DNA of 64,000 bases from Xenoacremonium recifei (GCA_012184525.1 WOFQ01000004.1:806001-870000); one strand, 5' to 3'; shown: positions 23,837 to 34,868, counted from the first letter of the stretch. Made by a program: numbers and translations. The notes: generated from the letters alone by a model not told the origin.

Positions 23837-25378
23837 GTAGTTCCTGCTTGAGGATACTGTTTGAGATGGATATAATGGATAGAGTTCGAAGGCAAAGATA
23901 ATGGCATTAGCAATGGAGTTTGGTTTGGTGGGACAGGATAGAATAGATGACATATAGACATGAAGTGTTAATAATATTCGCTTGAAGACCCATCTTACAG
24001 GATACATGATGTGAGGACCAATTAATTAACTTTCACTTGAAACAACTCTTTCACTAAGACGCTCGGTTTGTGACCTAAATTGAAAGCCAATCTGGATAAG
24101 CTAAACCCCTCATCAAGAGACGAAAGACAATAATGACAAAAAACCAAAGCCAACCAGTAACGTAGGGCCACGACAGGCCTCTGTTGGTACGAGGATCGCG
24201 AGACATGCAAGATATCGGAGGTAAACAGCCAAGGCGGTCAGCTGCAGCTGTCGGTTTCCAGGACCAGGGCTCAAGACTGTTGTTTGTCAGGACGACTTGA
24301 TCCTCAACTGACCGACTTAACATGCCAAGCAGGGAACGATAGAAGCGATGATATGGACAACAAGAAAGTACACCACAGACAAGGTCCGACCACCTGATGG
24401 CCCATTCCGGCGGCCAGACTGCCACAGTCAAAGCCAATGCGCCTGCAGCGCAGAGACCAGCTGAAAACCTGCATGCTGCGCGCTGCACGACGCCCGTGTC
24501 TCCCAGCCAACGATGCAGCGACGAATATCGCCATCCTGCAATGAGGCACAGGCAACGGACACTTGGCCTTTGGTGATGTGGAAGTCATGGTTGTTGCGAC
24601 TCCGGTGATAGTTCATGCCGGGTGTTGATGCCTGGGCGCAGGGGTGTCAATGTTGCGTCAGCCAGTGACGTCCCCCAAATCTGCGATCTGGCGTTCTCGC
24701 CATGTCATGGGACGGCCGTCAGAGTTGGAGATGCGGTGGAGATGTGACGTCGGGAATGTGTCGCATGTCTAACACTCGCCCTTTTGACGAAGAGCGCATT
24801 GCGGTTTCAAACGGCAAGTTCCGAGCGCGTGAGAGGTTGTGTGAGGCGGAAGCCTGGGCGGGGTGTGCGGGAGAGGCCAAATTGGCACCATCTCGCTGCC
24901 AAATGGCCGGTTCGGGTTAGGGCGGGCATGGCCCTCAGCTGCTCGCCGCCTGCCTTAGCCTTAGCCAGGCTGACAGTGGGAACATCCATCATCTATCCCT
25001 GCCCACAGGTCACGCTCTAGCTCTTTAGCGGCCGTCCGCGTGGGCCGTCAGCGCGCGGCTCCAGCGGGGGAATCGCCGGCATCAAGCATCAATGGCCCTG
25101 AGGCCCTGCATCTGCTCTCCCCCTCCACCCCCACCCCGCAGGCCGCATCTTCACCTTTAATCCTCCTCCAAGCATTCATCCATCACCATCACTCTCCCAC
25201 CTACTGCTTCTTCCATTCTCCCTCCCATGTCCTCGTCAGGTTGACCAGGGGGCGCGACCACTCTCCTCAATACCTGCCTACCTATTAGCTTATCCTATCC
25301 TCTGATACTTAACCTCCCTTACACCCTGCCGCGGCGCAACGAGAGAGCTCTCTCGTTCGCCCCACAACGTCGCAGACC
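23837..25378. other. Intergenic, no gene seen
   Basis: This 1.5 kb region separates two genes on the same strand. Short open frames occur on the minus strand (for example 24488-24075, with some hydrophobic stretches), but they lack conserved features and splice continuity. The last 300 bp before 25379 are CT-rich, which fits the promoter and leader of the TB2/DP1 gene. Confidence 0.5.
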
Positions 25379-26539
25379 ATGTTCGACCTCTTCGCAATGC
25401 TCTTATCGTAGGCGCAACCTGCTTCTCGCAAAGACGAGCTTCTCGCTGACAGATTGTGTCTTTGCAGCTCCATCGCCTCCTTCCTGTTCCCTATCTTCGC
25501 TTCCTACAAGGCGCTCAAGACGTCCGACCCGGCCGAACTGACGCCCTGGTTGATGTACTGGGTCGTCTTCAGCATATGCCTACTCATTGAATCATGGGTC
25601 TACTTTATTGTGTCCTGGTTTGTTCCTGGTGACACCTTTTCTTCTCGGATCCTCATACTAACTTTGCAAAGGATTCCCTTTTACGGCTATATCCGCCTCC
25701 TCTTCTTCCTATATCTTATCTTGCCGCAAACCCAAGGCGCGCGCCTGATCTATGAAGAGAAGATCCACCCATGGCTGGAGGAGAACGAGTCGCAGATCGA
25801 CGAGTTCATAACCAGTGCTCACAACCGACTGACCGCCGCAGGCATCGCCTACTTGAGACTTGCCATCGAGGCTTTCAAGACCAAAGTCCTAGGACTACCA
25901 CCCACCGAACCAGAGCCTCCAGCACCCGAGCCTCAGAGCTACACGCAGTCTCTGCTCTCGAGGTTTAGTGTGCCAACCGCAAAATGGACCGGCCCTGCTA
26001 ATGCTGGGACCGAATTCTACAATCTTCTTTCAGGTGCTGTTGCGGCTGCTACCGGAGTCACCGGCTTAGGCGGCGCAGCCTCAGGCAGCTCCGGAGCCGA
26101 CGTTACCAACTCGGGAACCCTTATTCCGCCTCACCTGCGCGACTCAGGCGAAAAGATGACATTCATCGCCGCCCAGCGCGACCGCCTCAACATCGTCCTC
26201 ACCGCCCTCGACCGTGAGGCCCAGGAACTCCAGCGCGCCGAAGCCCAGCGTGCCCACGACAAAGCTTACCACCGCCCAACATCCATGGCCTTTGATGGCG
26301 GCAGCGGCGACGACGAAGAGCCCACCCAACGACCCCCGAGCGGCCTCAGCATGTTCAGCGGTCTGAGCAAGAGCCGTAGCGAGGTTGATTTCGAGAAGAT
26401 CGACGCTGAGAGCGGCGCTGAGGATGAGGTTACCGTGCGCCGGCGGAGACCCGGCGGCTCGTGGGTCCCGTGGGCATGGTCCGCCGAGACCGAGGAGCCT
26501 CCGGCCACTCCGGGAGCGAGCTCGGGCATCGAGAGGTAG
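25379..26539 (+). CDS. TB2/DP1/HVA22 (REEP/Yop1-like) ER protein
   Basis: Three exons (25379-25407, 25468-25617, 25672-26539) give 348 aa. The N-terminal ~110 residues are the TB2/DP1/HVA22 domain with two hairpin membrane segments: IASFLFPIFASYKAL, LMYWVVFSICLLIESW, then IPFYGYIRLLFFLYLILPQTQGA. Family members shape tubular ER with reticulons. The second intron (25618-25671) is 54 nt with no stop, so the unspliced mRNA would also be open; the spliced form is preferred because it restores the family sequence (WVYFIVSW joined to IPFYGY) and has a CTAAC branch point. The C-terminal ~200 residues are a soluble extension with an Ala/Gly-rich stretch, a predicted helix (RDRLNIVLTALDREAQELQ) and an acidic/basic tail. 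This makes it longer than Yop1 (about 180 aa) and closer to REEP1-4-type proteins. Confidence 0.88.
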
Positions 26540-26991
26540 CAACCTCAACCCCGTGATTGGATCTGGCAGGAGTTTGGGGTTCTGTAGACTCTGGCCAGCA
26601 AGGGACACACTACTTGATTACCGGTGCTCGAGGCGATTGCGATTGGGATTTGCTTAGATTTCTTGTTTGGGATTGGAATCGGGGATTCGTTCTTTTATGA
26701 TTGTAGGTATCTTTACAAGCCTGGGCTGGGCGTATGTTGCCCATTCTAGATCTCAGGGGTCGCCTCTCTAGTGCCCCGAACACCGAACAAACACCAGCTA
26801 AAGTACATCTCCATCTCTCTGTACCCAAAGAACCACATATCGTTACAACTCCGGGATATGCACTGTCGCTCGTCTCTCCTCTTGTTGCAAATTCCAGGTA
26901 TATCGTACATCCATCGCCTCGATTCTAGTATACACAGATGGCTTGCTCTCTGCAGAGCCACCATGACGCAGGGTCCAACATGGTTGCGATA
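26540..26991. other. Convergent 3' intergenic region
   Basis: A short space between the convergent TB2/DP1 and MGM101 genes. It shows only probable 3' untranslated sequence. Confidence 0.5.
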
Positions 26992-28024
26992 TCACTGCGC
27001 GAGCTTGTAAGGGTACGAGACGTCCACGGCGCCTGCGCGGTACCACAGCGTGCGCTTCTTCTTGGTGACCATGTGCTCGACCCAGACCTCCTGCATGTGG
27101 TACTGCTTGAACCAGCGGATGTACAGGGGATCCCAGAGCTCAGACGCAATGCCCAGGTCCTTGCAGCAGCGCATCAGCGCATTGGACTTGCAGCCCTCGA
27201 CAGCGGAGGGCAGCTGGTCGGCGCCGAAGTAGTTGTTTTCGCCCTGCGCCTGCGACACGAATCTACAACCCCGTTAGCTTCCCACGCCAAGAACCAAAAC
27301 GACTGTAGACTTACCGGCCGTCGATGATGAGCGCATACTCGCGCGTCACGATCGAGTCTCCTACGACGGCCTCGCCCCGCGGAATCAGGCCCCAGCCCAT
27401 CGGCCCAAACGCCTCGTTCAGACGCCGCCGGTACTTGATCTCAGGCAGGTAGATGACGCCGTCAGGCTTAACCTCGATATCACTATGCTTGAGCGGGCGC
27501 ATCAGGATATCAAACTGCTCCTGCGTGACGGGCCGCGTGCCGATGCCGTGGAAACTCTTCTCCCAGTCAATGTCCTTGACCTCGAGGACCTGGCCGGTGG
27601 CGGCGTTGAGAGACGAGGGCGCGGTGATGACGCCGTGGTCGAAGGATGCAGAGGCATCGGAAGCTTGCTTTGCGGCGGTGGGGAGGCGGAGCGGTTTGGA
27701 GGGCTTGTCGACGACGGGGGGAGGCGGCGCGGAGGAGTTGGGTTTTGAAGGCGGAGAAGGGGTCTTTTTCTTGGGTGCTGGAGCTGCTTGTCTGAGTGTT
27801 GCTCGGGGTGCTGGCTTAGGTGTAGGCTTGGGTGTTGAAGAAGCGGCAGGTTTCGATCCGGAGGAGGAGGAGGACTCGGTGGATGTTGAGGTCGATGAAG
27901 ATGTCACGGGGGTGGTTTGCGCTGCGCTGGATTGGGTCGAGTAACAGCATATGGAAGCAATTGGGCGGGCCCAGGCTGCGCGGTGCCTGGTAACAATGAA
28001 GACAACTCTCCTGGAAGCGAACAT
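26992..28024 (-). CDS. MGM101: MGM101 mitochondrial recombination protein
   Basis: Two exons (28024-27315, 27262-26992) give 326 aa. Mgm101 is a Rad52-related single-strand annealing protein of mitochondrial nucleoids, needed to maintain and repair mtDNA. The N terminus is Arg/Ser-rich without acidic residues (MFASRRVVFIVTRHRAAWAR), a likely mitochondrial presequence. A long Ser/Thr/Pro/Lys-rich linker (~35-125) follows. The conserved core (~150-326) includes DIDWEKSFHGIG, PDGVIYLPEIKYRRRLNEAFGPMGWGL, TREYALI, the segment GENNYFGADQLPSAVEGCKSNALMRCCKDLGI (read in two parts) and WVEHMVTKKKR. The linker is longer than in yeast. The ATG was chosen as the first one giving a presequence; the frame is open further upstream. 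Confidence 0.95.
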
Positions 28025-28309
28025 TGTGATTGCGGGGAGGTAACGGCGGATATCTTTACAATCGACGCCGGGGTTGTGATCAATGAAAAGCTCCAAGCTT
28101 GGAGTCGTGAAGGCCGATAGCGATAATTTCAGTGGATCTCGGTGGTCCGGCGGAATAGAAAGCCCGGGTGTGAGTGTACATTGCCATGTCAAGACCTTGA
28201 CATTTCAACACAGCTTTGAGAACATAGTAAGGCCGATGGAATTGAGAGATAGTATAGTACAGCTTAATGTTGCAAAAAGGGCCTAAAATAATACAAGTTC
28301 GGTGTCCGA

Positions 28310-28882
28310 TCACGCATCCTTCATCGCGGTGCGCTCGTCGTTGTGGTGGGATTTCCAGCACTGCCGAAACGCCTCCATCTATGACTGACTGTTAGAGATG
28401 CTATAATATTGAATGATTGCGAGATGATGGAGAATGAAGTGAAAAACAGAATAGAGCTTTCAAATCCAATGAACTCACCTCAGCAGCGCATGCTCTCCAA
28501 TCCTTCTTTTCATAGTAGCAGTCTGTCATCTTGGCGTTCTCGTCTACACCGGCCGAAGCACATCGGCAACCCGTCAGCCATGCCCTACAATCTCCCATTC
28601 ACAACAGCGCAAACCCCGGCGAGTCACCAACGCCTGACCCAATCCTCTGCCTCAGAGGACAGGCATCGCATCATCACCAACACAAGACTCACCTGCGCAT
28701 CCAGTGCTGAAGATCCGCTTGTCCCTGCATTGCATCGCACCGGGTCAGCATCGGCTTAGTGGACGGGCGACGGACCGGGACGGAAACCCGGACTCTGCAC
28801 GGCAAACTAACCACTCATCAGGCTCATCGTCGTCTTCGGCCGCGGCAGCAGCTTGTTGGGCGTCGCTTTCTTCCTTGGCCAT
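28310..28882 (-). CDS. COA4: Twin CX9C protein, COA4-like
   Basis: Four exons (28882-28812, 28724-28693, 28543-28479, 28378-28310) encode only 78 aa. The two CX9C motifs are CADENAKMTDC and CAAEMEAFRQC, as in intermembrane-space proteins oxidised by Mia40. The sequence DEWDKRIFSTGC and YYEKKDWRAC..EMEAFRQCW is characteristic of Coa4 (Cmc3), a cytochrome c oxidase assembly factor. The N terminus is acidic and Ala/Gln-rich (SDAQQAAAAAEDDDE), without a presequence, as usual for this class. All three introns fall inside this very small protein and the phases agree. The ATG lies only 143 bp from the divergent biotin ligase ATG, so the two must share a promoter region. Confidence 0.9.
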
Positions 28883-29025
28883 CTTGTTGCGTTGAATTAC
28901 CGCGCAAGGTTCAGTGATAGGAGACGGAAGTGTCTTCGGCCAGGTGGTGTGAGAGGGAAAGAAATCTGCCCTGGCCCGCGGCGAGATCAAGTGACTTTCA
29001 CTCCATCCCAGCACCAGCCACAACC
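28883..29025. promoter_or_regulatory. Bidirectional promoter, COA4 / BPL1
   Basis: Only 143 bp separate the two start codons. Both leaders and core promoters must fit inside it, so co-regulation or overlapping 5' ends are likely. I see no TATA box. Confidence 0.55.
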
Positions 29026-31246
29026 ATGGCCGCCAAAAAGCTCAACGTGCTGGTCTACACAGGTCAATTCAATTCCCTTGTTCTCTCTTCAACGGACCAT
29101 TCTAACACGTCGCAAAGGCACCGGCACCACTGTTGAGTCGGTCCGCCACTGTATGTGGACGCTGCGCCGCCTGCTCTCGCCCAACTACGCCGTCATCCCC
29201 ATCACCGAGGCCATCGTGCTGAAAGAGCCCTGGCCGTCGACCTGCGCGCTGCTAGTCGTGCCCGGCGGCGGCGATCTGGGCTACTGCCAGGTGCTCAATG
29301 GCGCGGGCAATCGGCGCATCAGCGACTTTGTGCGGCGCGGGGGTGCCTATCTGGGGTTCTGTGCTGGCGCCTATTATGGCTGTCGGCGATGTGAGTTCGA
29401 GGTCGGCAATAAGATGCTTGAAGTCGTTGGAAGCAGAGAGCTTGGGTTTTTCCCCGGCACGTGTCGTGGAGGCGCGTTCAAGGGGTTCGAGTATCGCAGT
29501 GAGACCGGGGCGCGCGCGGTGAAACTCAAGGTCCATAAGGAGCACTTTGACGATGAACTCTCCGATGAGGTTCTCTCGTATTACAACGGAGGCGGTATCT
29601 TTGTAGACGCAGCGTCCGTAAAGGAGAGAAAGGTCGAGGTCCTTGCATCGTACATGGATGAGACCGACGTGGATGGTGGTGATGGGAAGGCCGCTGTGAT
29701 TGTCTGTAATGTCGGCGATGGCAAGGCGCTACTCACAGGACCTCACCCGGAGTAAGTCTCTCCTCAGGTTTCCTACCTTCAAAGCTCTTCGTTAACATAG
29801 GACAGGTTCTCCGGACTGAACCTTCACCCGCAGCCACAAGTCCCTGGCTATGCTGAGTTGGTTGAGAACCTCATCGAAGAGGACAAACCCCGCGTCGACT
29901 TCCTCAAAGCTTGCTTATCCAAACTCGGCCTCGAAGTCAGCAATGATGATGCCGGTGCCCCCTCCCTATCTCGATTACATATCACCTCCGTCAATAACAT
30001 TGAGGTGGGCGAGCTGCTAGCATCTTGCCAGGACATCATCGACAAGGAAGACGGCGAGGAATGGATCCGAGCCGAAGGCGATAAGTTCCATATCCAGAAC
30101 GAGGAGACTATCTGGAGTGTTGAGAGTTTACAGCAAGCGTTAAACGAGTCGAACGGTGCCACGACTCCAGGAGGCATGGTCGACTACAGCAAAATCATCA
30201 AAAAGATCATGCCTCATGAGAGTGCTTATCCACACCCTAAACTAACGCCACAGTTCAACCACAGCCTGTATTACTCGAGCCTAAAGCGATATCAGCTGCT
30301 AGAGCCGACGGCTGACAATTGGGGTAACATCCTCATGTATGGTGAAGTCTTGACGAGCACCAACACCATTCTAGAGAAGTGAGTGTTCCTTTGTCTTTTC
30401 ATGTTCAATGACTCGCCTCTAATACTTCCAGAAACCCAAAACTACTCGAGAAACTTCCCACTGGATTCACCGTCACAGCATCCACGCAAGTGGCTGGCCG
30501 TGGTCGAGGGACAAATGTTTGGGTGTCACCGTCCGGCTGCCTGATCTTCTCTACCGTCATCAATCACCCAGCCTATCTCGCAGTCTCGCGGCCTGTGGTC
30601 TTCATCCAGTACATTGCTGCCATCGCCATTGTCGAAGCAATCCGCGCATATGATCGAGGCTACGAAGACCTCCAGGTCAAGCTCAAGTGGCCCAACGATA
30701 TCTGTGAGTGGCACAAGGGCGCATCTGTGATTCTCGGAGCTGACCTATTTGGTAGACGCTCTTGACCCGACTAAGTCTGGGGACAAGCCAACATACGTTA
30801 AAATTGGTGGCATTCTATCGCAATGCGTGTATTCCAATGGCTCGTACCAAATCGTTCTTGGAATCGGCCTCAACACCATCAACCCCCGACCAACAATCTC
30901 CATCTCCGACCTCCTTCAACCCAACGTCCCGCCCCTAAAACTCGAAACTCTCCTCGCCTGCATCCTAACAAAACTGGAAGCCATCCACGCCCAATTCATC
31001 AGCGAAGGCTTTTCTCGTGACCTCGAGGGTCGATACTACCGCCATTGGCTGCACACGGGACAGGCAGTGACGCTTGAGGCTGAGGGTGGTGTAACAGCTC
31101 GGGTGCTGGGCATCACTCGTGATTGGGGGATGCTGAGAGTCGAGCAGACGGACTCATCAGGTAGGGCGACAGGCAAGATTTGGACGTTGCAGAGTGATGA
31201 GAATAGCTTTGACTACTGGAAGGGCCTCGTGAGGAGGAAGACATAA
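29026..31246 (+). CDS. BPL1: Biotin--protein ligase (holocarboxylase synthetase)
   Basis: Five exons (29026-29062, 29118-29751, 29806-30378, 30432-30703, 30756-31246) give 668 aa, near yeast Bpl1 (690). It attaches biotin to carboxylases such as acetyl-CoA and pyruvate carboxylase. The N-terminal ~250 residues are the BPL_N glutamine-amidotransferase-like domain (LLVVPGGGDLGYC, YLGFCAGAYYG, YYNGGGIFVDA). The catalytic domain follows: NWGNILMYGEVLTSTNTI, the biotinyl-AMP loop VAGRGRGTNVW, KLKWPNDIY (across the last junction), KIGGILSQ and GIGLNTINPRPT. A C-terminal beta domain ends the protein (GVTARVLGITRDWGML). In the amidotransferase-like part the Cys of LGFCAGAY is present, but activity of this domain is not expected in the family. 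Confidence 0.95.
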
Positions 31247-31748
31247 AGGTCATGGGGTTTCAAAAGCAATAATATTCACAACTCAGTCACAAACGCCTTT
31301 CGTAAACGATCATGGGACGAGATCTCAAGTGTCTGTCTGCAAGGCCACGAGACTCACCAACGAGTGACTCAGGTCAGGAATACGATCGCAGCTCGTCTGC
31401 TAAGTGAATCTTTATGACGAACATCGAATCTGTCTATCAAACGCAACGACTCCTGTTGTTTGTGACTGTTAACGCAATACCAGAATCACAGCTTCGAGAC
31501 AGGGTATAAAGGGCGGCGATATCTTGCACGGCCGAAGAGAAATCTCCTTTTCTACACATGTCCCCCTTCCAAACCCATGCCCAAATCCTTTGCCTCCCAG
31601 CCAATCTCGCTCGCTGCCATCAACTTCTCCAGCAGTAGAACAAGACTTATATCATGGAAGTCATAGGGATATCGACCTCCGCCAAACTTCCACCCGGTTG
31701 ATTACACAGCATATCGGAAGGATCCCAGATTCTCCGCCCACTTGCAAG
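31247..31748. promoter_or_regulatory. Promoter of the Ser/Thr-rich membrane protein gene
   Basis: A TATA box (TATAAA) lies at 31505-31510. TGACTCA occurs at 31365-31371, without an obvious reason for cross-pathway control. Upstream of the ATG at 31749 there is a small out-of-frame upstream reading frame starting ATGGAAGTC near 31653, which could lower translation. Confidence 0.4.
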
Positions 31749-32996
31749 ATGACCTCTTCTACATTCTCGGACAATATGGATTTGCAAGAGAGAGGCTGGG
31801 TTACCAGCGTTCCTACCCAAGTTCCCCATGTGTCGACGAGCGACGATCTGGGAAGAAACAATCCCCCTAAAGCGACCGCTACGACGACCTCTCACCACAA
31901 GTCTCTCAAAGACGATACATCATCGCCAGGTCAACCACTTTCTTACGAGCCTTACATCACCCACATTGAGAGAGCCGCAACCCTAACCGTCTCCAATCCC
32001 ACAGACTTCGCACATCTCTCCCTCAACCCCAGCGGCTCTACCGTCGTCCAGATCGTGGCCCCCGGATTCACCTCCCTTCCAGCGCTGGACTCTCCCCGGG
32101 GCAAGCCTCTTAGTATGAGTCTTGACCGCGTCGAGCCCAAGCCCAAGTTGACTGTTTCAGCAACTCCTGCTCAAGCCACCGTGACCAAGGTGGTGACTGT
32201 TACGGATGCGTCTTCTAGCACCGAATCTCCGGTCGTGATAGTCACTGTTACAGATACATCTTCCAGCACTGAAGGCTCGGTCACGTTGATCCCTGTTACG
32301 GATACGTTTTCCAGTACCGAAGGCTCGGTCACATTAGTCCCCGTTTCGGATACAACCTCTAGTATCGAAACCTCGTCTTCTGCGGCGTCAACCAAGATAA
32401 TGATCACCAAGGTAATGACCATCGAACGCCCAGCTACCAGCAGCTTCAGCACAACTAGTTTTCCGTCATCCTCGTCCTCGACTTCACCCCCTATTCCCAC
32501 CCTCCTCCCCTCCTCCACCAGCCATGCTCTCTCCAGCGGCCAAACCAGCGGCATCGTCCTCGGCACTCTCGCCGGCCTCGCCCTGATCATCATCTCCGCC
32601 ATTACCCTCCGCCGTTTCGTCCACGGCAGCATCACTACCACACCACCACCCCCCTCGCCCCCTCCGCCGCCCGTCTCCGAACTCCCCCGGATTCCCAAGT
32701 TCACAGAGTCGAACCCTCGAAGCAGGACTCCACCGCCAGTGCCGCCGCCGCCGCAAGAGACGGAAACGAGACACATCTCGGAGCCGTATCGACGCACGCC
32801 GAGCTCAGAGACGCTTCCGGATGCGCTGTGGGTTGGGGGCCCGGCGGAGCGAGTGTCAAGCTGTTACTCTGACCGGGCAGCGCTGGTGCCTCCCAGGGAG
32901 GGTTATGACGGGTGTGTGGTTCGGGACGATAGCAGTAGCAGTGGCACTTACGGTGGGATTTTGAATGCATACGGGGCTGACAACCACCGCAGATGA
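31749..32996 (+). CDS. Ser/Thr-rich single-pass membrane protein
   Basis: An open frame of 415 aa from the first in-frame ATG. The first ~250 residues are hydrophilic and Ser/Thr/Pro-rich, likely heavily O-glycosylated. They contain three and a half copies of a 16-residue repeat (type VTDTSSSTEGSVTLIP) encoded by 48-nt units starting at 32199. One hydrophobic segment (SGIVLGTLAGLALIIISAI) is followed by basic residues (LRRF), so the C terminus should be cytoplasmic; it is Pro-rich (TPPPPSPPPPPVSELP, PPPVPPPP) and could bind SH3 or WW domains. This layout resembles fungal cell-wall sensors of the Wsc/Mid2/Mtl1 type, but there is no WSC or other Cys-rich domain. No signal peptide follows the chosen ATG, so an upstream exon may be missing. 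The function is unknown. Confidence 0.65.
   Translation: MTSSTFSDNMDLQERGWVTSVPTQVPHVSTSDDLGRNNPPKATATTTSHHKSLKDDTSSPGQPLSYEPYITHIERAATLTVSNPTDFAHLSLNPSGSTVVQIVAPGFTSLPALDSPRGKPLSMSLDRVEPKPKLTVSATPAQATVTKVVTVTDASSSTESPVVIVTVTDTSSSTEGSVTLIPVTDTFSSTEGSVTLVPVSDTTSSIETSSSAASTKIMITKVMTIERPATSSFSTTSFPSSSSSTSPPIPTLLPSSTSHALSSGQTSGIVLGTLAGLALIIISAITLRRFVHGSITTTPPPPSPPPPPVSELPRIPKFTESNPRSRTPPPVPPPPQETETRHISEPYRRTPSSETLPDALWVGGPAERVSSCYSDRAALVPPREGYDGCVVRDDSSSSGTYGGILNAYGADNHRR
32199..32380 (+). repeat. 48-bp coding tandem repeat, ~3.5 copies
   Basis: Units begin at 32199, 32247, 32295 and 32343 (partial). They translate to imperfect 16-residue repeats with the core VTD-x-x-SSTE. Copies 2 and 3 are most alike, indicating relatively recent duplication. 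The repeat lies in the Ser/Thr-rich ectodomain. Confidence 0.8.
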
Positions 32997-33719
32997 TGTT
33001 GGTAGTTGTGATATTTTTCAGGGGAACTAGTCTGGTGCGTATACAGTGAGCTTTCGGCGGAGCTCGGGATTTCTCATCCTCAGCATTTAGATAATTTATT
33101 ACCTTGCCTTTGGTTTATCACATTTGAATTCAGCCAAGGATCTACATAGCCATGTAGCTTCTTTGATGTAGTGATTAATGATTGATGTGGTAGGCGTGGA
33201 CAGCCTTGAGACTGTCCCAATATCCTCCATAGAGCAACCTCCGAAAGCCGAATTAGTCCAGTTGAAAAATATGACCACGCTCTGTTCGAAAATATACAAG
33301 GACCGAGTCGGAACGTGAATTACGAAAAATAAACCACGTCGAGCAGACTGTCCATTTTCAAGTATTCTGTTAATATAGTACAAAAGTATCTTAAACGTAC
33401 ATAACATGGGCCGTCTTTTTTTCTCTTTCGTCTAATACCAACCTCCAGCGGCTGAACGCGCCCCTAGATTCCCAAAACGCCGTGCCATGCTGTAGTCGAG
33501 TGAAGATGTACATTATACACGGCGGAGCAACCCCTGCGCGCAAGCATCCTCTGGCTCCCCTCCTGAAGCTCACCAGGTCTCGCAGATTACAACTCCAACA
33601 GGGCACCAGTCCTCGTCCATATCCAATGTTTCGAGTCGAGTCGTGTCGTATCGCTACAGCGGATGCTCCTCCGCCCGCCACCGCGGTGAATCGATGCGCC
33701 CCCTCTGGGGCCGTTACGC
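32997..33719. other. Convergent 3' intergenic region
   Basis: A space between the 3' ends of the membrane-protein gene and PAM16. AT-rich sequence at 33060-33400 fits 3' untranslated regions. No gene is supported. Confidence 0.5.
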
Positions 33720-34267
33720 CTACCGGTCCTTGTAGACCTTGGGCTTCCACCCCTCCTTGACCTCAGCCTCCTGCTCCATCTTCTCTCTTATAGGACCCAG
33801 CTCGCGCTCGAACCGCTCCTTTGCGCGCACAATCTTGCTCTGCAGGTAGAAGCTGCCGCCCTTCTGGGGATCGTTGGCGTCAAACAGCCGCTTGTAGCGC
33901 CCCAGCACCTCCTCGACGTTCGCCTGGCCGCCCTGCGGGGGCTTGACATTGAGGATCTTGCACGCCTCGTCGAGCGTCATGCCGGAGGAGAGTGAAGCGC
34001 GGCCGGAGGCGCCACCCATCTTGGCCTGCGCGCGCTGGTATTGCGATGCGGCTTGGGCCTGCTTGTATGCGGCGACGAACGACCGGCCGAGGATTCGCGA
34101 GCCGGTCAGGAAGGCCGTGATGACGAACTTGTGCGCCTGTGTGATGTGTTAGCATCGTTCGGTAGTTGGGACGAATTGCCGCCAATTCGTAGGGAGCTGC
34201 CGAGGGGAGGCGAGAGAAGCCGGACGAAACGGTTTGCGCCAGCTCCACGAGGAAATCATCTTACCAT
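33720..34267 (-). CDS. PAM16: PAM16 (Tim16), import-motor subunit
   Basis: Two exons (34267-34265, 34136-33720) give 139 aa. The first coding exon is only the ATG, directly followed by a GTAAGA donor; the second begins GCGCAC. Pam16 is the J-like partner that tethers Pam18 to the TIM23 translocase and regulates mtHsp70 in the matrix. The N-terminal segment (AHKFVITAFLTGSRILGRSFVAAYKQA) is the conserved membrane-associated region. The J-like domain covers about residues 55-115 (MTLDEACKILNVKP, EEVLGRYKRLFDANDPQKGG, FYLQSKIVRAKERFE) and lacks the HPD triplet, as expected for this family. The ATG exon is supported by the splice signals and by the MAHKF-type N terminus. Confidence 0.93.
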
Positions 34268-34868
34268 TGTGAAAAGGAGAGACGGATCAAGAAACTTGAC
34301 TTCTCTTCAAGCGACGTCCAGCAGGACAGTCGGTGGTGCGAGCGGGCGGTGAGGCGGGATGCGTTCCTCAATCGCGACGGCGAAAGAATGATCGATCGTG
34401 AAGACGGCTTGACCGAGACTCGTTCTCGATTTTTCCATGGCCAGAAGGCGGCTGATTCCGAGGTCGGAATTTTAGCCTTCCGACCGGCCGTCTTTTCTGC
34501 AGCCGTTGTTTAGCCGCTCACCGTGCGAGTCAAGCTGGAGTTCACCGAGACTCACCGAGACTCACCGAGAGAGATGGAGTACGTACCTTTCTGATGCCAC
34601 CGGCTTTCAGAGCTAGGCACCCTCGGTATTCGCTGTCGAGATCAGCAAATATTTCAGGATCCCTTGAGCAACAGGTTGAAATGAGGCTCTTTTACTCTTG
34701 AACTCTTCGTTACTTCTTTGGCTGCGTTCTAGTTTCTTTCCCTGTCTCAAGAAGAGAGGCGTCACAGGTCCTACGGTGTTGCGAAAGTCCTACACCTTCT
34801 GTGTTATAAGTCGTGGAGGACAGTGTAGAAGATCTCCTCACTCATCAGTCAGCTCACGACGGGTCACC
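34268..34868. promoter_or_regulatory. Divergent promoter, PAM16 / armadillo protein
   Basis: This 0.6 kb region lies between the divergent start codons. It contains three tandem copies of a 10-bp unit (YTCACCGAGA) at 34541-34570. No gene was found. Confidence 0.5.
34541..34570. repeat. 10-bp tandem repeat, three copies
   Basis: Three adjacent copies of YTCACCGAGA; the first has T and the others C at position one. It lies in the space between PAM16 and the armadillo-repeat gene. It may be a minisatellite or a clustered protein-binding site. Confidence 0.85.

Noticed and set aside
24075..24488. 137-codon hydrophobic open frame on the minus strand
   Set aside because: Scattered hydrophobic stretches, Trp/Cys-rich random-like composition, no family features.
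31365..31371. TGACTCA site between biotin ligase and the membrane-protein gene
   Set aside because: The number of such sites in the window is near chance expectation and neither neighbour is an amino-acid biosynthesis gene.
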